From the NCBI GenBank assembly GCA_035532215.1, contig DATKRK010000096.1, positions 1 through 36,937 on the forward strand: 36,937 nucleotides of DNA, read 5' to 3'. The translations under genes were made by a program, and so were the position numbers. Below, in pieces: positions 8,839 through 15,942 of the stretch (positions within the stretch are counted from its first letter, which is position 1; each line of letters opens with the position of its first letter). The notes beneath the pieces were generated by a model. It was given only the letters and a program-made list of their open reading frames with translations. It had not been told where the DNA came from and ran no database searches. Source of the stretch: JAICIG01 sp035532215 (GTDB taxonomy: Bacteria; Planctomycetota; Planctomycetia; Pirellulales; JAICIG01).

Positions 8839-10029
8839 GTGATCGCACAATCCACGCTCGACGTCAACGCGGCGGCGAAGACTGTCTGGGACGCCGTCGT
8901 GATTGGCGCCGGCCCGGCGGGCTCGATGGCCGCCAGAGAGCTGGCTCGTCGCGGAATCCGCGTGTTGCTCGTGGAGCGAAAGGCGTTTCCGCGTGCGAAG
9001 GTCTGCGGGGCATGCTTGAATCAGCGAGCCGTTTCTTGGCTGGAACTAGCCGGTCTTCGCGAGCTGCTGCCGCGGTTGCGCGCGATCCCAACCCGCCGGT
9101 TCAAGGCATTTTGCGGGAGGCGAAGCCTGGAGATCGAGCTTCCTGGCGGCGTCTCGGTGTCACGAGACGCCTTGGATGGAGCGCTCATGCAAGCGGCGAT
9201 CGACTCCGGCGCGGAGTTAATGACGGGGATCAACGCGACTCTACGAGAGTCGGAAAGCGATGCCAGCGATCGCCAGATCGATTTGAGCTCGCCCGCGGGC
9301 GAGTTGGGCACGATCCGCGCAAAGATCGTCTTGGCGGCCGATGGATTGGGGCGGCCCGCGCTGCGTCAAACTCGCGAGATTATCGCCCGCGTCTCGCGCG
9401 GCGCCAAGATTGGAGTTCGAGCGGGGATTGTCGCCTCGTGCGACCGCTTTCAACCTGGCACGATTTACATGGCCGTCGGAAGCGGCGGTTATGCCGGCCT
9501 GGTGCGAGTCGAAGACGACAGCCTCAATCTGGCGGCGGCTTTGGCTCCTGAAATGCTCCGGCGCGCCGGCTCGCCGCAAGCGGCAGTCGCCTCGCTATTC
9601 GACGAAGCGGGCATGCCCGAACTTGCGTTGCCCTCGGGCGGTTGCTGGGGCGGCACGCCGCCCTTGACGCAGCATGCCGTGCGCCCGGCGGGATGGCGCG
9701 TGTTGCTGCTCGGCGATTCAGCCAGTTACATCGAGCCGTTCACCGGCGAGGGGATTGCCTGGGCGCTGGAAAGCGGCATGGCGATCGCCCCCATCGCCGC
9801 ACGCGGCGTGCGCGAATGGAGCGGCGAGGTGGAACAAGCGTGGCTCGGAACCCACCGACGCCTGGTCCGCAATCGGCAACTCTGGTGTCGGGCGTTCGCG
9901 GCGGTGTTGCGGCGTCCGCGAATCGCTCGACTTTCGGTGCAACTTGCTTCGGCCTGGCCCATGCTGTGCCAGCCCGTCGTACGCAGCCTGAATCAGCCCG
10001 CCGCCTTGCTGGAGATTTCTCGCGGATAA
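8839..10029 (+). CDS. FAD-dependent oxidoreductase, geranylgeranyl-reductase-like
   Basis: About 396 residues. The dinucleotide-binding motif GAGPAG is at residues 23-28, preceded by VWDAVVI, and is followed by the ERKAFPRAKVCGACLN segment typical of the FixC/geranylgeranyl reductase/halogenase branch of group A flavoproteins. The second FAD motif, GDSASYIEPFTGEG, is at about 292-305. The GTG at 8839 places the FAD loop at the usual distance from the start, so it is preferred to the ATG at 8704. The neighbours on the opposite strand are two methyltransferases and a YceI protein, suggesting tailoring (reduction or hydroxylation) of an isoprenoid or polyketide lipid. The substrate cannot be read from sequence. 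Confidence 0.88.
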   Translation: MIAQSTLDVNAAAKTVWDAVVIGAGPAGSMAARELARRGIRVLLVERKAFPRAKVCGACLNQRAVSWLELAGLRELLPRLRAIPTRRFKAFCGRRSLEIELPGGVSVSRDALDGALMQAAIDSGAELMTGINATLRESESDASDRQIDLSSPAGELGTIRAKIVLAADGLGRPALRQTREIIARVSRGAKIGVRAGIVASCDRFQPGTIYMAVGSGGYAGLVRVEDDSLNLAAALAPEMLRRAGSPQAAVASLFDEAGMPELALPSGGCWGGTPPLTQHAVRPAGWRVLLLGDSASYIEPFTGEGIAWALESGMAIAPIAARGVREWSGEVEQAWLGTHRRLVRNRQLWCRAFAAVLRRPRIARLSVQLASAWPMLCQPVVRSLNQPAALLEISRG

Positions 10030-10219
10030 GCTTGCACTTGTACGCGATCGGCCTGGCGCTCGGCGAGGTCGGCTGTTGGGCCGTTCACCCGGGCGGGCCT
10101 CGCGTGCCGTGCGTCGCGCTGGCTTTCGGACCGGGGTTAACGATCGAGGCGGCGCTGCTGAGTGAATCGTAGTTCCGCGGCCGCATCGCTGCTTTCGGCG
10201 GCGAATTGCGGCGAGCGAT

Positions 10220-11014
10220 TCAAGCAGCCTTTCGCGCTGGCAGCGGCGCCGGCTGCGGAATTGCAACGATGTGCGGTTCGGCTCGACGCTTGTGGCGAGC
10301 CAAGGGGCCCAGCGGCATGAAGGGATAGCCGGGCACCTGCTCCTGATAGTCGCGATAAGTCGTTCCGAGAAAGAATGCCAGCCGCTCGTCCTTAAGATAG
10401 CTGCCAGCGAAGATATAGCCCGACCAGACGACGGCCAGCAGCAGCCGGTCGAGCGTCATGACCGGATTGAACCAGATCAACCCCATGAAGCTCAAATAAA
10501 CCGGGTGGCGCAACAGCCGATACACGCTGCGCGGGCGGAATTCGCGATTCGGCAGCTCTCGGCCGCGAAGCCAGTGCCACCACGGCGTGAAACCCGTCTG
10601 GTAACCCAATCCCGAAAGATAAAGGCTGTAAAACAGTCCGGCCCAGGAAGCGAAGAACGCTGCTTCGACCGCGACATTCGCCCAGCCGGTCAACCGCCAG
10701 ATGGCCGGCTCGGCGGAACGCCATCCGGCAAACGTCGCCAGCAGCGTGATGCACGTCGCCACGCAAAAGAAACATCCGTAAAACGCGCGCGGAATCCAGC
10801 GCCCGAGCCGGCGCCGCGCGGCAGGGTGCAAGAGCGCGCTGTGGCAGACGGCGAACTGCGCGGCGAGCAACAGATCGATCCACAGCGCCCCCGGCGGAGC
10901 GACGACCGTGTCTGCGTGCAGAAAGCGAAACAAATGATATACGGTGAAAAAGAACAGGCCGTGCGTGACGACTCCGACTGCAATCCCGCAGGCGGTTCGC
11001 ATCGATGTACGCAT
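10220..11014 (-). CDS. Membrane methyltransferase of the NnrU/MddA/ICMT superfamily
   Basis: A 264-residue polytopic membrane protein with about six hydrophobic segments. The C-terminal half carries the SAM-binding signature of the superfamily: YRLLRHPVYLSF (residues 165-176), then KDER (208-211) and YRDYQEQVPGYP (220-231). The MTLDRLLLAV and VP-x-x-P features resemble NnrU and the methanethiol S-methyltransferase MddA more than classical isoprenylcysteine methyltransferases. It is the last gene of a minus-strand run (YceI, SAM methyltransferase, this gene), starting 45 bases after the methyltransferase stop. It converges on the FAD oxidoreductase. Methylation of a lipid or small thiol is likely; the substrate is unknown. 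Confidence 0.82.
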   Translation of the reverse strand: MRTSMRTACGIAVGVVTHGLFFFTVYHLFRFLHADTVVAPPGALWIDLLLAAQFAVCHSALLHPAARRRLGRWIPRAFYGCFFCVATCITLLATFAGWRSAEPAIWRLTGWANVAVEAAFFASWAGLFYSLYLSGLGYQTGFTPWWHWLRGRELPNREFRPRSVYRLLRHPVYLSFMGLIWFNPVMTLDRLLLAVVWSGYIFAGSYLKDERLAFFLGTTYRDYQEQVPGYPFMPLGPLARHKRRAEPHIVAIPQPAPLPARKAA

Positions 11015-11059
11015 CGCAGGAAGGCTCGGTTGGGGAATCAGCTTGTTCGCTCCGAGTTA

Positions 11060-11914
11060 TCAACCGTCTGCGGGCTTGCGGGCGACAAAGCAGCCGTACT
11101 GCATGGCCCCGGTGCGATAGGCCGACAGGATCGTCTCGAACCGCCGCAGGAACATTTCGGAGTCTCGGCCCGCCAATCGGCCGAGCAGCCCGACGCCGGT
11201 CCGCCGCACGCGGTTGATGCAGATTTCCCAGGTTCGCATCACGCGCTCAGTCCAGATTTCGGAGCGCTCGACGACCACCCCGGCGTCTTGCATCCAGCGC
11301 TGGTAGTTTTCCGCAGTTCCCAACGACGGGCAAAAGAAACCTTCGCAGACGTCGTAGACGAGCTGTCGCTGTTCCTCGGTCGCAAGATGCTGACCTGCAA
11401 GCCAGGCGCAGATCGCCACTCGGCCGCCGGGCCGCAGCCATTGGGCAGCGCGCTCGAAGAACTTCGGTTTGTCGAACAAATGCTCGGTGCATTCGATGCT
11501 CCAGACCACGTCGAACGATTTTGATTCGAAATCGGTATGTTCGGCGTCGGCGCAGCGAAAATTGGTCCGTCGCGAGACGCGCTGCCAGGTTGCCGAACAC
11601 GAGGCCCATGCTCGTTGAAACGGACTGAGCGTGACGCCCTGCACGGTGCAACCGCGGCTTTTGGCCAGGAAGATCGACGATCCGCCCATCCCACAACCGA
11701 TGTCGAGCACTCGCTCTCCGCCTTGAATTCCCGCCGCGGCGGCCAGCGTCTCGGTAAGCTGCTGTTGCGCGACGGCAGGCGATTCGGCGGCCTGCCACAG
11801 CCCATGATGGATGTGCCGGCCCCACAGTAATCGGTAAAACGGCGTCGCCAGGTCATAATGCCAGCGAATGACTTCTTTGCGTACGGTCGGGCAGGAAATC
11901 ATGGATCGATGCAA
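11060..11914 (-). CDS. SAM-dependent methyltransferase, Erg6/tocopherol-methylase-like
   Basis: 284 residues, cytoplasmic class I methyltransferase. Motif I, VLDIGCGMGGSS, is at residues 69-80, with a YDLATPFYRLLWG N-terminal segment and HHGLW (36-40) like those of sterol C24-, tocopherol- and cyclopropane-type lipid methylases. The acidic/post-I region, VVWSIECTEHLFDKPKFF, contains the conserved E-x-x-EH pattern of this branch. It lies between the YceI gene (101 bases upstream) and the NnrU/MddA-like gene (45 bases downstream) on the same strand, probably one operon. A lipid or quinone-like substrate is inferred from family and context. Confidence 0.9.
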   Translation of the reverse strand: MHRSMISCPTVRKEVIRWHYDLATPFYRLLWGRHIHHGLWQAAESPAVAQQQLTETLAAAAGIQGGERVLDIGCGMGGSSIFLAKSRGCTVQGVTLSPFQRAWASCSATWQRVSRRTNFRCADAEHTDFESKSFDVVWSIECTEHLFDKPKFFERAAQWLRPGGRVAICAWLAGQHLATEEQRQLVYDVCEGFFCPSLGTAENYQRWMQDAGVVVERSEIWTERVMRTWEICINRVRRTGVGLLGRLAGRDSEMFLRRFETILSAYRTGAMQYGCFVARKPADG

Positions 11915-12015
11915 TCCTTTGCGGAAGACGGGCGGGAGCCGGAGTTTAGCACGAACCGTGCTCTCGACCGACCTAAAGCACGGTCTGAAGACGGCGGAAC
12001 CGGAGAACGCAGCGA

Positions 12016-12732
12016 CTATTCTCGGCCTCGGCTGGCGGCGACGCGCGGGCGGCCGAGCAGAATCTCCCCATGAATCGCCAGCTCGTCGGTGACGCCGATC
12101 GCTCCGAACGCCTTGGAGAAAGGCTCGATGCCGTAGTCGGTTTGCAGAATCTTGAACGAACCGCGAATGCGGGCGCCGCCGCTTTGTGCGATGACTTCAG
12201 CGTCGAGTTTCAAGGGACGCTTCACGCCGTGCAGCGTGAATTCTCCTGCGAGGCGATACAGCGGATTACCGGCGTCCGACTTGTTTTTCAGCGGCAGCGC
12301 GGAGGCGATCTTGAACGTTGCGGTTGGAAACTTGCGAACGTCGAGCACGTCGGCGCCGACCATGTTGGCGGTGACTTCCTTCTGCCTTGATGCAGGAGTT
12401 TCCCCTTCCAAGCCGAGGTATTTACGGGCTTCCGCCGTGTCGGCGACGAAGCTCGGCATGTCGAATACGATCTCGCCCGCCTGGCTCTTGGCGCCCAGCA
12501 GAATCGAGCCCGATTTCACGCGTCCCACGACGCCATGTTCGTGGCCGAGGCCGACCTTGCCCACAAAAATGTAGACCCGGCTCGCTTCGACATTGACCTC
12601 CTTTTCGCCGCGAACTTGCCCTTCTTCGGCCCGAACCGGCCGAGATGCAGCGACCAACAGGCCCGCTAGCAATGCCAGGGTCGAAATCCGCGCCCCGCGC
12701 CTCAACAGCTTGTAATCTGCAACGATCGTCAT
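12016..12732 (-). CDS. Secreted YceI-family protein
   Basis: A 238-residue periplasmic protein. The start at 12732 is preferred because AAAAGGA lies just upstream and the N-terminus becomes a good signal peptide (hydrophobic core STLALLAGLLVAAS, cleavage near VRA-EEG). An ATG at 12813 is less likely. The mature part has YceI lipocalin-like features: SRVYIFVGKVGLGHEHGVVGR, FPTATFKI, GEFTLHGVKRPL and DYGIEPFSKAFGAIGV. YceI proteins bind long amphiphilic molecules such as polyisoprenoids in a beta-barrel pocket. It leads a minus-strand run with two methyltransferases and is divergent from an exporter operon, so it may carry the modified lipid. Confidence 0.92.
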   Translation of the reverse strand: MTIVADYKLLRRGARISTLALLAGLLVAASRPVRAEEGQVRGEKEVNVEASRVYIFVGKVGLGHEHGVVGRVKSGSILLGAKSQAGEIVFDMPSFVADTAEARKYLGLEGETPASRQKEVTANMVGADVLDVRKFPTATFKIASALPLKNKSDAGNPLYRLAGEFTLHGVKRPLKLDAEVIAQSGGARIRGSFKILQTDYGIEPFSKAFGAIGVTDELAIHGEILLGRPRVAASRGRE

Positions 12733-12989
12733 TTGCAATTCCTTTTGAGCAGTTTCCCAGACTGTCGAGGTTTCCTGGCCTATCGCCTCGATCCCTGATC
12801 CATCCTTGGCCACGGTCGAACGTAACGCCTGCTGGTAGAAGCGTAACGTCTCATCTTTTGCGCGCGCATTTCGCCGAAGTTTTAAGTAGAGCCTCGTTTG
12901 CTCTTTTCTCGGCTGCCGCGACTTTGGTAGAGTCCGTAGCGGCGTCCGGCCAGGCGCTTCGCACCCCTTTGTTGCTGGGACGGCGTGCC
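12733..12989. promoter_or_regulatory. Divergent control region with a CGTAACG direct repeat
   Basis: The spacer separates the YceI operon (minus) from the exporter operon (plus), so it must hold outward promoters for both. CGTAACG occurs at 12821-12827 and 12842-12848, 21 bp apart, which puts the copies on the same helix face as in a regulator site. No clear sigma-70 boxes are seen. Confidence 0.35.
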
Positions 12990-14114
12990 GTGTTTTCGTT
13001 CGCGTTCAAAACGCTGCTCTGCGATCGCGGCAAGCTGCTGACGGGCCTGGCCGGCGTCGTGTTCTCGCTGGTCCTGGTGAGCGTTCAGGGCGGCTTGTAC
13101 CTCGGCCTGATGCGCAAGGCCAGCGTGCTCATCGATCACTGCGCCGCCGATATCTGGATCGGGCACCCCAAGGTCGATAACGTCGACTTGGCGCGAGAGA
13201 TTCCCGAACTGTGGCTCAATCGCTTGCGCGGCATACCGGGCGTCGAGGCGGTCAAGCCGTATCTCGTCGGCAAGGGAACCGCGTCGCTTGCCGGCGGCCG
13301 CATGGAAGACGTGTGGATCATCGGCTCCGACCCGGCCTCGATGCTCGGCACGGCGTGGGGCTTTGTCGAAGGCTCCTCGGACGATCTGAAGCGTCCCGAC
13401 GGCGTGAGTTTCGACGAAGTCGACGCCGACAAGCTGGGCAACCCGCACGTGGGCGACTGGCTGGAAGTCAACGGGCGACGCGCGCGGATCGTTGCGCGCA
13501 CGCGCGGCATCACCGGATTCATCACGATGCCCTATCTGTTCACGACGTTCGAGACAGCGCGGCGGATGGCGCACACGACGCCCGGCGCCTGTTCGTTTTT
13601 CCTGTTGAAACTCGAGCCGGGCAAAAATCGCGATCGCGTGCTCGACGCCGTCCGCCGACGCGTTCCGCAGGCGGCCGTTTACTCTCCCGAACAGTTCGCC
13701 CGCATTTCGCAAGACTACTGGATGAAACGCACCGGAATCGGCATCAGCTTCGGCGCGTCGACCGTACTGGGCTTGCTCGTCGGGTTGATGATGGTCGGCC
13801 AAAGCCTGTACGCGCTCGCGCTCGACCATCTCGACGAATACGCCACGCTCAAAGCGCTGGGCGCCGAAGACCGCCACGTCTGCGGCGTGATCTTCATCCA
13901 GTCTTTGGCGATCGCCGCCGCCGGCTCGGTCGCCGGGTTGGCGATCGTCGCGGCGATTCGCACGTTTTGGAACTCGCCACTGGCGCCCGTCGAAATTCCG
14001 TTGTCACTGATGGGGCTGGCCGTGGCGATGGTCGTCGCGATTTGCCTGGCGGCCTCGCTGCTGCCGTTCGTCCGGATTCGCAGGCTCGATCCGGCCATGG
14101 TTTTGATGGGATAA
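12990..14114 (+). CDS. DevC-like ABC transporter permease (FtsX/MacB fold)
   Basis: About 374 residues from a GTG at 12990, chosen because a GGGA lies 9 bases upstream and the first residues then match the DevC family start (VFSFAFKTLLCDRGKLLTGL). The open frame extends further upstream, so a TTG at 12969 is possible. There is an N-terminal membrane helix, a large periplasmic domain (about residues 45-245) with WIGHPKVDNVD and GIPGVEAVKPYL, and three C-terminal helices, the layout of FtsX-domain permeases. The ATPase gene follows after 12 bases and a membrane-fusion gene after that. It probably exports a lipid or glycolipid across the envelope with an outer-membrane partner encoded elsewhere. 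Confidence 0.88.
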   Translation: MFSFAFKTLLCDRGKLLTGLAGVVFSLVLVSVQGGLYLGLMRKASVLIDHCAADIWIGHPKVDNVDLAREIPELWLNRLRGIPGVEAVKPYLVGKGTASLAGGRMEDVWIIGSDPASMLGTAWGFVEGSSDDLKRPDGVSFDEVDADKLGNPHVGDWLEVNGRRARIVARTRGITGFITMPYLFTTFETARRMAHTTPGACSFFLLKLEPGKNRDRVLDAVRRRVPQAAVYSPEQFARISQDYWMKRTGIGISFGASTVLGLLVGLMMVGQSLYALALDHLDEYATLKALGAEDRHVCGVIFIQSLAIAAAGSVAGLAIVAAIRTFWNSPLAPVEIPLSLMGLAVAMVVAICLAASLLPFVRIRRLDPAMVLMG

Positions 14115-14126
14115 CCTGTTCGCCCC

Positions 14127-14876
14127 ATGGAAGACCTTGTGATCCGCGCCGCTGGGCTATCGAAAAGCTACCGCGCAGGCGACAGCGTCACGCCGGTGCT
14201 TCGAGGAGTCGATCTCGTGATTTCGCGCGGCGAATGCGTCTATCTGGTGGGTCCCTCAGGCAGCGGTAAAACCACGCTGCTCTCGATCCTCGGCTGCGTA
14301 CTCTCGGCCGACGCCGGCAGCCTGGAGATTCTCGGTTGGAATGCGCTGCAGTTCTCGCCGACTGAGCAAGCCCGTTTTCGCCGTGAGAAGCTCGGGTTTG
14401 TGTTTCAGCGGTTCCACCTGTTCGACGCGTTGACCGCGGCCGAGAACGTCTCGGTGTCGCTCGATTTGCTGGGTTGGTCGAAAGCCCGCTCGCGCGCCAA
14501 GGCTCTCGAATTGCTCTCGCTCGTGGGCCTCGAAGACAAGGCCGCGACCCGCGTGACTCGACTCAGCATGGGGCAACGGCAACGTGTGGCGTTCGCCCGG
14601 GCGCTGGCCGGCGACCCCGAGTTGATCTTGGCCGACGAGCCGACCGCCTCGCTCGACGCCGACTCGGGATTCAATGCGATGCAGGCGCTCAAAAACTTGT
14701 GTCGCGAATTGCGCAAGACCGTCGTCGTGGTCACGCACGACAACCGAATTTTTTCGATGGCTGATCGCATCCTGCGGCTCGCCGATGGGCGAATCTTCGG
14801 CGACGACGCCACGCTTTCGTCCCATGCTGATCGCCGCGTCGCGACGGCCGAAGGCGAGAGCTTTCCTTCTGCATAG
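14127..14876 (+). CDS. DevA/LolD-like ABC transporter ATPase
   Basis: A 249-residue cytoplasmic ATP-binding subunit. Walker A, GPSGSGKTT, is at about residues 42-50, the Q-loop at VFQRFHL, the ABC signature as LSMGQRQR (a variant of LSGGQ, with M in place of the second conserved position), Walker B LILADEPTASLD, and the switch histidine in VVVVTHD. It follows the permease by 12 bases and precedes the membrane-fusion gene by about 20. The size and sequence suit the LolD/DevA/MacB class that powers FtsX-type permeases. Confidence 0.95.
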   Translation: MEDLVIRAAGLSKSYRAGDSVTPVLRGVDLVISRGECVYLVGPSGSGKTTLLSILGCVLSADAGSLEILGWNALQFSPTEQARFRREKLGFVFQRFHLFDALTAAENVSVSLDLLGWSKARSRAKALELLSLVGLEDKAATRVTRLSMGQRQRVAFARALAGDPELILADEPTASLDADSGFNAMQALKNLCRELRKTVVVVTHDNRIFSMADRILRLADGRIFGDDATLSSHADRRVATAEGESFPSA

Positions 14877-14897
14877 CCTGTTCAAGCGAACCAAGTG

Positions 14898-15800
14898 ATG
14901 CACCGACTTAGGCTGGCAATGATGGCCGTGACGGCGGGCGCCTGCGTGTTCCTCGCCTGGGTAGCGTTGTTCCCAACGCCCGCAGCGCCACCGGGCGTCG
15001 TTGCGGCGAGCGAATCGGAGCGCAGCGCCCCGGAAGAAACTGCGCCGACGCCGCAGATCTCCGCCGACGGAATCGTCGAGGGAGCGAATGAGGAGCTTAC
15101 GCTCAGGTTCGAGGTTCCGGGGCGCATTAAAGTCGTTCATGTTCGCGAGGGCGATGCCGTCAGAGCGGGAAACGTGCTGGCCGAGTTGGAAATGGACGCC
15201 GCCGAACTGCAGCTTGCCGAAGCCCGGATTCGCCTCAAAATCGCTACGGCCGAACGCGATCAACTCGTCGCCGAATCGTCGCGGCGGGCCCTCGATGCCG
15301 CCCGCGAAAAGCGCATCGTTGCTTCCGCGCCGCAGCTCAGCCGTGAGGAACAGGCCCTGGCCGACGGCAAGATTGAGCTGGCCCAAACCGCGGTCCGCCG
15401 CGAGCAATTGCTGCTCGACAAATGCCGGCTGCGGGCGCCCAGCGACGGCGTAGTGCTGCGCGCCGTCGGCCAGCCGGGAGAGCTTACCGGGCCCAACGAC
15501 GAGCGCGAACTGCTGACACTGGTCAGCCCAGGCGCCATGCGCGTACGCGCTTTCGTCGAAGAGCTTGACGGCATGCGCGTTCGCCGCGGGCAACTTGCCG
15601 TCGTCTCGGCCGCGGGCGAGCCTCGCAAGACCTACCCAGGGACCGTGGCTGCCTGCTCGCTGTACTTCCGCCCCAAATCTCAACGCTTGCTGAAGCCCGG
15701 CGAGCGGTTGGACATGCGGGTGCGAGAAGTGATCGTCGATCTCGACGACGGCCACGACTTGCTGATCGGCCAGCCGGTCGAGGTGATGATCGAGCGTTAA
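14898..15800 (+). CDS. DevB-like HlyD/membrane-fusion protein
   Basis: About 300 residues with an N-terminal membrane anchor (LAMMAVTAGACVFLAWVALF). It carries a split biotinyl-lipoyl-like domain (FEVPGRIKVVHVREGDAVRAG and, after the helical hairpin, LRAPSDGVVLRAVGQPGE), an Ala/Arg/Glu-rich coiled hairpin (about residues 95-170), and a beta-barrel region. GTG (14895) and ATG (14898) are adjacent starts; ATG is used here. It bridges the ABC permease/ATPase pair to an outer-membrane channel. It is the last gene of the permease-ATPase-fusion operon and converges with the LtaS-like gene. Confidence 0.9.
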   Translation: MHRLRLAMMAVTAGACVFLAWVALFPTPAAPPGVVAASESERSAPEETAPTPQISADGIVEGANEELTLRFEVPGRIKVVHVREGDAVRAGNVLAELEMDAAELQLAEARIRLKIATAERDQLVAESSRRALDAAREKRIVASAPQLSREEQALADGKIELAQTAVRREQLLLDKCRLRAPSDGVVLRAVGQPGELTGPNDERELLTLVSPGAMRVRAFVEELDGMRVRRGQLAVVSAAGEPRKTYPGTVAACSLYFRPKSQRLLKPGERLDMRVREVIVDLDDGHDLLIGQPVEVMIER

Positions 15801-15942
15801 GCCGCGGCGATCGCGCGCTTGTGTCGCCTCCGTGATTAGGTTCGCGGCGGGATATTCTTTAGCTGCCCGAGGCGCGAGCGGTTCGAAAAGCAATTGCTCA
15901 GAAAGATGTTACGAAAAGAGAACTTCCCGCGATTAGCCCGCA

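Noticed and set aside
10271..11524. A 417-codon open frame on the plus strand
   Set aside because: It is antisense to the two methyltransferase genes, whose motifs are clear.
14256..15893. A 545-codon open frame on the minus strand
   Set aside because: It overlaps the DevA and DevB-like genes antisense, and its translation has no recognisable motif.
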